From Pseudomonas sp. (lineage in GTDB: Bacteria; Pseudomonadota; Gammaproteobacteria; Pseudomonadales; Pseudomonadaceae): a DNA stretch of 16,354 nucleotides. Positions 12,318-16,354 of the stretch are shown here, in pieces; within the stretch, counting starts at the first letter, position 1; the number at the start of each line of letters is the position of its first letter. The notes below the pieces were generated by a model. That model worked only from the letters and a program-made list of their open reading frames with translations, was not told the origin of the DNA and did not search any database. The stretch lies in NCBI GenBank assembly GCA_003525045.1, contig DQGF01000071.1:22946-39299 (forward strand), given 5' to 3'. A program made the position numbers and the translations under genes.

Positions 12318-13682
12318 TTAGCGAACACCATCCTGACGCAACGCCGCCGGAGTGAAGTCGCTGGTGGTCGCGGTGAAGCCGAAGTCATACGCCGACTTCT
12401 CTTCGTTCTTCATCCCCAGCGCCAGGTAACGACCCGATTGCAGGTCATACAAGGTTTCCAGGGTGTACCACGGTACCTGGACGTTGTAGTAGTTCTGGGA
12501 GTGAGCTTCCGCCACACGCCAGAGTTGATTGCGACCGTCGTAGTGGTCGATCACCGCGGCTTGCCAGGTGTCTTCGTCGATGTAGAAGTCACGCTTGGCG
12601 TAGATGTGACGCTGACCTTCCTTCAGGGTAGCCACCACATGCCAGACCCGGCGCAGCTCGTAACGAGCCAGGTCCTGGTTGATGTGACCGGCCTTGATGA
12701 TGTCGGCGTACTTGAGTTGCGGCGAGTCGAGCTTGTAGCTGTCGGAGGCGATGTACATCTCTTTCTTGCCTTCGAGCTTCCAGTCGTAACGATCCGGCGC
12801 ACCGTTGTACATGTCCAGGTTGTCGGAGGTCCGCAGGCCATCGGCAGCGGTACCAGGCCCGTCATAGGACACTTGCGGCGCACGCCGCACACGACGCTGA
12901 CCGGCATTGTAGACCCACGCCGAACGTGGCTCTTTAACCTGGTCGAGGGTTTCGTGCACCAGCAGCACACCACCGGCCAGACGTGCCGGCGCAGTCACTT
13001 TCTGCTTGAAGTAGAACAGGATGTTGCCCGGGTTCGCCGCATCGTAGTCCTTCATCTTGTCGCGGAACACGAACTGATCCTGGAAGTACACCAGGCTGTA
13101 CGAGCCGTTCGGCTGCGGCGTGGCCTGGGTTACCAGACGGGTCACACTGCCACCGCGGTAGCGGGTGATATGGTTCCAGATGACTTCCACACCGGTTTTC
13201 GGAATCGGGAACGGTACCGCGGTTTCGAAGTTCTCCAGACCGTTGCCGCCGGACACCAGGTTGGTGCTGGTGGCGTTTTTCTTGATGGAGGCAAACACGG
13301 CATCCGGCACGGTGGCGCCGCGATGGGACGGGTAAACCGGCATCTTGAAGGTTTCCGGGTAGCGCTTGAACATCGCGTACTGGCCCGGGGCAAGCTTGTC
13401 CTTGTACTGGTCGACGTTCTGCGCCGTGATGGTGAACAGCGGTTTTTCACTGGCGAACGGGTCGGACAGGAAACCTTTGCTGTCGACGGAGCCGGCGTTT
13501 TTCGCCATCGGTTTCCAGGCCGGAATCGAACCGTCGGCGTTGCCGGCCATTTCGGCCCCCATCGGGGTCAGGCTCTTGCCCAGCTTGTCCGCTTCGGCCG
13601 CAGGGACCGCAGCCATCACGCCGGTCGCCAGCAGCGAAAGCCCCAGAACACCGACGTGGAACAGACTCTTTGTTATTTTCAT
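12318..13682 (-). CDS. DUF1329 family exported protein
   Basis: A 454-residue protein with a Sec signal peptide: MKITKS, a hydrophobic core LGLSLLATGVMA, and likely cleavage near residue 24. The mature N-terminus (LGKSLTPMGAEMAGNADGSIPAW) is characteristic of DUF1329, as are the YRGGSVTRLVTQ and Trp/Tyr-rich segments. The fold is thought to be LolA/LolB-like, which suits binding or transport of hydrophobic molecules in the periplasm; the biochemical function is not established. It follows DUF1302 by 28 bases and ends at a strong terminator. AGGA stands 11 bases before ATG 13682. The DUF1302 partner and the nearby acyl-CoA synthetase point to lipid or fatty-ester handling. Confidence 0.88.
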   Translation of the reverse strand: MKITKSLFHVGVLGLSLLATGVMAAVPAAEADKLGKSLTPMGAEMAGNADGSIPAWKPMAKNAGSVDSKGFLSDPFASEKPLFTITAQNVDQYKDKLAPGQYAMFKRYPETFKMPVYPSHRGATVPDAVFASIKKNATSTNLVSGGNGLENFETAVPFPIPKTGVEVIWNHITRYRGGSVTRLVTQATPQPNGSYSLVYFQDQFVFRDKMKDYDAANPGNILFYFKQKVTAPARLAGGVLLVHETLDQVKEPRSAWVYNAGQRRVRRAPQVSYDGPGTAADGLRTSDNLDMYNGAPDRYDWKLEGKKEMYIASDSYKLDSPQLKYADIIKAGHINQDLARYELRRVWHVVATLKEGQRHIYAKRDFYIDEDTWQAAVIDHYDGRNQLWRVAEAHSQNYYNVQVPWYTLETLYDLQSGRYLALGMKNEEKSAYDFGFTATTSDFTPAALRQDGVR

Positions 13683-13710
13683 ATATGTGTTTGTCCTGAA
13701 AATACAGTGC

Positions 13711-15648
13711 TTAGAAGTTCACGCCGAAGCTGAGCGCAACAAAGTCGCGGTCATCCGTGGTTGTGTACTTGCCGTCGAAGAAGTTGGTGTAGGCCAGGCT
13801 CGCGGTGTAGGTGTTCTGGTACTCGGCATCGACGCCCAGGCTGACCGCTTTACGACCTTCCTCGAAGTTGCCGCCAGGGCCTGGCGAGTAACCTTCCACG
13901 TCATGGGACCAGGCCACGTTCGGCTTGAGGTTCACACCAGCGAATACGTCGTTGTAGTCCCAGATGGCACGACCGCGGTAACCCCAGGAGTTTGCGGTGG
14001 TAAAACCATCGTTTTCGCAATAGCGACTGACGTTGTTTTGCGCTCCGCCTGCCAGGGTAGAAGTGTTCAATGCCACGCACTGGCCACCGGGCAACGGACC
14101 AGGGCCATAGCTCGGGTCACGGCCGTAACGCGCCTTGGAAGTGCTTTCCAGGCCGCCGACGTGAGTAAAGCCGATCTCGCCAACCAGGGTTAGTCGCTCG
14201 GCGCCCATCACCTGGTCGAAGAAGTGGGTCAAGGTGGTCTGCAGCTGCGTCACTTCCTTGCGACGATAGCCTTGTTGATCCTGTCCTGGCTGTCCTTGCA
14301 GCACGGAAACGTTAGGGTTAAGCGGCGTCAGACCGGAAAAGAGGATGTCGGTGGTGTTGAGCTGAACCGGAGCATTCGGCCGGTAGCTGACTTCACCACT
14401 CCACGCAGTACCTGTAGGCAATGTGGTGGAGAAGCTCAGACCATACAGGCGAATATCTTCAGGGTACTCGACGTAGTAGCTGGAGTTACCCGCCACCACC
14501 AACGGCAGCAAAGTTGGAGCCAGGCCAGTCGCGACACCGAGCGGAACACCGGCCCCCACCAGTGAGCCCACCAGGGCCTGCGGGCTATACGCGCCCGCCG
14601 GCGCACCATGGCCACTGAAAATCGGCGCACGGCTGTGGTAGTTCATGAAATAAGCGCCGAACTCGGTGTCCAACGGATCGAACATGTATTTGAAGGACAC
14701 GCCGAATTGGCCGCTGTCACGTGCATCACGGTCCGGACCGCGACGAACGATGACGCCTTCATCCGGGTCGCCCCAGGCCACGCCCCTGGCAGCGAGTGTG
14801 TTGATGCTGGCATTACGCAGCCCAGCCGGCAGCCCCGCAGCCGCCAGTGCACCGTTGAGGCCGTTGCGGGTGCGCAGTACCGCGAGGTTGTTGTCGCAGC
14901 CGTCGGAGATCACATCCGGTTGCGAGAAGAAAGTGCCGCAGTTGTCGGTAACTGTCTGGTCCCATTCCAGTTGATAGAAGGCTTCGGCCGAGAGGTTCTC
15001 GGTGAGGCTCTGGGACACATAGAACATGTTGACCGGGATCAGGCCTTCCTTGATCTCGGCACCCGGACGACGGAAAGCGGAAACGTCGATCGGGTTGATC
15101 GAGTTGATGCCGCCGCCGATGAAGGTACTTTCACCCCAGCTCACGACCTGTTTGCCCAGACGCACCGAACCCGGCTGATCGGCAATCGCGTAGTTGTGGT
15201 AGACGAAGGCATCGAGGATTTGGCCGCCGGCGGACTTGGCGCCTTCCTTGCGGTTGCTGTCGCTGATGTCCTTGAAGTCGCGGCTTTCGTCCTTGAGTTC
15301 GAAGTCGTACCAGTATTTGCCACGGACGAAAACGCCGGTGTCGCCGTATTTCAATTCAAGGTCATGGATACCCTTGAAGATCTTCGAGAAAGTTTCCCCG
15401 CTCTTGAAGTTCAAGTGACCATCATCGGAGGTCTGGGACAGGCCGTGACCACCGTTGTTGACGCCGATGAGATTCTTGTTGGCACTCTCGGTAGACCAAC
15501 TGGCCCCGATCGACAGCGATGAGTCGAACTGACCTTCGATTTCACCAACGTTGAAACTGACGCCGAATGCTGGCCCGGCGAGCGTAGAGGCAAGACTGAC
15601 CGCCAGGGGCAGTTTCGCCCTGCGCCAGAACTGGTTTACTGATGTCAT
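13711..15648 (-). CDS. DUF1302 family outer-membrane protein
   Basis: A 645-residue protein. A signal peptide (RRAKLPLAVSLASTLAGPAFG, probable cleavage near residue 29) is followed by VSFNVGEIEGQFDSSLSIGASW, the DUF1302 opening. The sequence then alternates aromatic/polar beta strands and ends VALSFGVNF, with the terminal Phe needed for BAM-dependent barrel insertion. It is therefore very likely an outer-membrane beta-barrel. DUF1302 and DUF1329 genes travel as a pair in proteobacteria, often near fatty-acid, alkane or sterol genes. ATG 15648 has GGAG eight bases upstream. It is the first gene of its transcript after a 337-base gap from the acyl-CoA synthetase. Confidence 0.9.
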   Translation of the reverse strand: MTSVNQFWRRAKLPLAVSLASTLAGPAFGVSFNVGEIEGQFDSSLSIGASWSTESANKNLIGVNNGGHGLSQTSDDGHLNFKSGETFSKIFKGIHDLELKYGDTGVFVRGKYWYDFELKDESRDFKDISDSNRKEGAKSAGGQILDAFVYHNYAIADQPGSVRLGKQVVSWGESTFIGGGINSINPIDVSAFRRPGAEIKEGLIPVNMFYVSQSLTENLSAEAFYQLEWDQTVTDNCGTFFSQPDVISDGCDNNLAVLRTRNGLNGALAAAGLPAGLRNASINTLAARGVAWGDPDEGVIVRRGPDRDARDSGQFGVSFKYMFDPLDTEFGAYFMNYHSRAPIFSGHGAPAGAYSPQALVGSLVGAGVPLGVATGLAPTLLPLVVAGNSSYYVEYPEDIRLYGLSFSTTLPTGTAWSGEVSYRPNAPVQLNTTDILFSGLTPLNPNVSVLQGQPGQDQQGYRRKEVTQLQTTLTHFFDQVMGAERLTLVGEIGFTHVGGLESTSKARYGRDPSYGPGPLPGGQCVALNTSTLAGGAQNNVSRYCENDGFTTANSWGYRGRAIWDYNDVFAGVNLKPNVAWSHDVEGYSPGPGGNFEEGRKAVSLGVDAEYQNTYTASLAYTNFFDGKYTTTDDRDFVALSFGVNF

Positions 15649-15797
15649 CGACGCTACTCCATGTGCATTATTGTTATGGCAATTAGCACTCTTAAAAACG
15701 CTGTGGATGACTGGGCGCCAAGGGTGTCCCTAAGTCATTCCAAAGTTGCATCGCCCCGGTTTGTGCGTTTGCTCCGTTCTTAAAAATCCTTGAGCGG

Positions 15798-15826
15798 ACT
15801 ATAGCCAGCAGGTAGTACTGCTTGAT
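15798..15826 (-). promoter_or_regulatory. Candidate DUF1302 promoter with internal inverted repeat
   Basis: TATAGT on the minus strand (15803-15798) is a good -10 box, but the hexamer 17 bases upstream (ATCAAG) is a poor -35. The gap between them holds AGCAG and CTGCT arms (15807-15811, 15818-15822) with a 6-base spacer, a possible operator. The predicted leader would be about 145 bases. Confidence 0.3.
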
Positions 15827-15933
15827 CCCTCTAAAGTGTGATTTGCAGCTGCCAACCACTCTGGAACAGTCCTTTTGCCAATCCGACACTTGTCGGCCCG
15901 GCAAGGATGGCTGAAAATTCGGATTTCACAAGC

Positions 15934-15943
15934 CAAGCGCTTG
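15934..15943. promoter_or_regulatory. Palindrome CAAGCGCTTG, TetR-type operator candidate
   Basis: This perfect 10-base palindrome sits in a longer imperfect one; the minus strand reads ACCAAGCAAGCGCTTGG before the symmetry fades. It resembles operators of TetR-family lipid regulators, but it lies just after the synthetase gene, about 290 bases from the DUF1302 start. Confidence 0.25.
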
Positions 15944-15952
15944 CTTGGTGGG

Positions 15953-15980
15953 CCTGGCGTGCCCTTTCGAGCACGCCAGG
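15953..15980 (-). terminator. Hairpin after the acyl-CoA synthetase gene
   Basis: CCTGGCGTGC (15953-15962) and GCACGCCAGG (15971-15980) form a perfect 10-bp stem with an 8-base loop, five bases past the synthetase stop. On the minus strand it lacks a T run, so termination may be partial. Confidence 0.6.
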
Positions 15981-15985
15981 GGCGT

Positions 15986-16354
15986 TTAAAGCGTCGAGAG
16001 GAAGGTGCTGTTAGTGGCTTGCCATTCGATGATGTCGACGCGAATTCGCTTCTTGTCGAGTTTGCCGACACTGGTCTTGGGAATTTCAGTAACAAGGGCG
16101 ATCTGGCTCGGGATGGCCCACTTGCTCAGGTGCCCCAGCTCCACGAATGGCTTGAGGTGCTCCTTGAGTTCTTTGGCCCCGATAACCTGGCCTTCGCGAA
16201 TCACCAGCAAGGCAAACGGCCGCTCGCCCCACTGCGGATCGGCAATGCCCACCACTGCTACTTCGCGTACCGCGGGGTGGCGACTGATCAGGTCTTCCAG
16301 GTCCAGGGAGGAAATCCACTCGCCACCGGTCTTGATCACATCCTTGATCCGGTC
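15986..16354 (-). CDS. Acyl-CoA synthetase (AMP-binding), C-terminal part only
   Basis: The last 122 codons of an ANL-superfamily acyl-CoA synthetase; the rest lies beyond the window. The frame enters with DRIKDVIKTGGEWISS, the hinge (A8) motif that joins the mobile C-terminal domain. It continues with AVREVAVVGIADPQWGERPFA and ends with PKTSVGKLDKKRIR, where the Lys of VGKLDKK is the adenylation-essential residue (A10). These motifs match medium- and long-chain fatty acyl-CoA synthetases of the AlkK type. The enzyme activates fatty acids to CoA thioesters in the cytosol for beta-oxidation. It shares direction with DUF1302/DUF1329, and similar clusters with a LuxR-type regulator are known in pseudomonads. 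Confidence 0.9.
   Translation of the reverse strand, partial: DRIKDVIKTGGEWISSLDLEDLISRHPAVREVAVVGIADPQWGERPFALLVIREGQVIGAKELKEHLKPFVELGHLSKWAIPSQIALVTEIPKTSVGKLDKKRIRVDIIEWQATNSTFLSTL

Larger units (their letters stand above)
15649..15985. other. 337-base intergenic region upstream of DUF1302
   Basis: No supported gene; a 70-codon minus-strand frame at 15692-15904 has no family resemblance. Visible elements are a -10-like TATAGT (15803-15798), an AGCAG-N6-CTGCT inverted repeat (15807-15822), the palindrome CAAGCGCTTG (15934-15943), and the hairpin that ends the synthetase gene. Confidence 0.7.

Noticed and set aside
12024..13733. 569-codon plus-strand frame across DUF1329 and the REPIN
   Set aside because: It runs through a REPIN and a terminator and lies opposite a DUF1329 gene with a clear signal peptide.
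14608..15522. 304-codon plus-strand frame opposite DUF1302
   Set aside because: A shadow of the DUF1302 coding strand; no motifs and no ribosome site.
15692..15904. 70-codon minus-strand frame in the gap upstream of DUF1302
   Set aside because: It spans the likely promoter region, has no recognisable motif and no ribosome site that I can see.

Overview
The window looks like chromosomal DNA of a Pseudomonas of the fluorescens/putida type. The grounds are the GC-rich coding sequence, several copies of the Pseudomonas intergenic REP repeat (core GAGCAGGCTCGCTCCCAC), and a housekeeping gene order (zapE, a long trpS, a small alpha/beta hydrolase, zapG/yhcB) that I know from this genus. No tRNA, rRNA, CRISPR array, transposase or integrase was found.

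Layout. Bases 1-3900 are core genome. On the minus strand they hold an alpha/beta hydrolase, trpS and zapE, ending at a strong terminator; zapG/yhcB diverges on the plus strand. Bases 3900-4140 are a terminator plus three REP repeats. Bases 4150-5641 carry, on the minus strand, a YiaD-like OmpA lipoprotein and a GloC-type glyoxalase II.

Bases 5746-9165 are the accessory part: a plus-strand three-gene operon encoding (1) a large protein that reads as PIN-like nuclease domain + Ser/Thr kinase + zinc ribbon + Pro/Ala-rich linker + basic amphipathic tail, (2) a von Willebrand A protein with an intact MIDAS, and (3) a PP2C phosphatase. This is a kinase/VWA/phosphatase triad of the TerY-P or E. coli YegI-YegL-YegK type. 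The kinase writes phosphates, the PP2C removes them, and the VWA protein probably acts as a metal-dependent adaptor. The PIN-like domain on the kinase is the most interesting element, because it would give the switch an RNA-cleaving output. GC content in rows counted by hand is lower here (50-55%) than in a neighbouring gene (65%).

Bases 9220-16354, minus strand, form a lipid-linked locus: the 3' end of an acyl-CoA synthetase, a DUF1302 outer-membrane protein, a DUF1329 exported protein, a terminator, a REPIN, and a MalT-like LuxR-family ATPase regulator. DUF1302 and DUF1329 are 28 bp apart and co-transcribed. The regulator is presumably the local activator, and the synthetase probably activates the fatty acid that the two envelope proteins handle. 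The operon and the regulator gene are convergent, separated by only about 54 bp.
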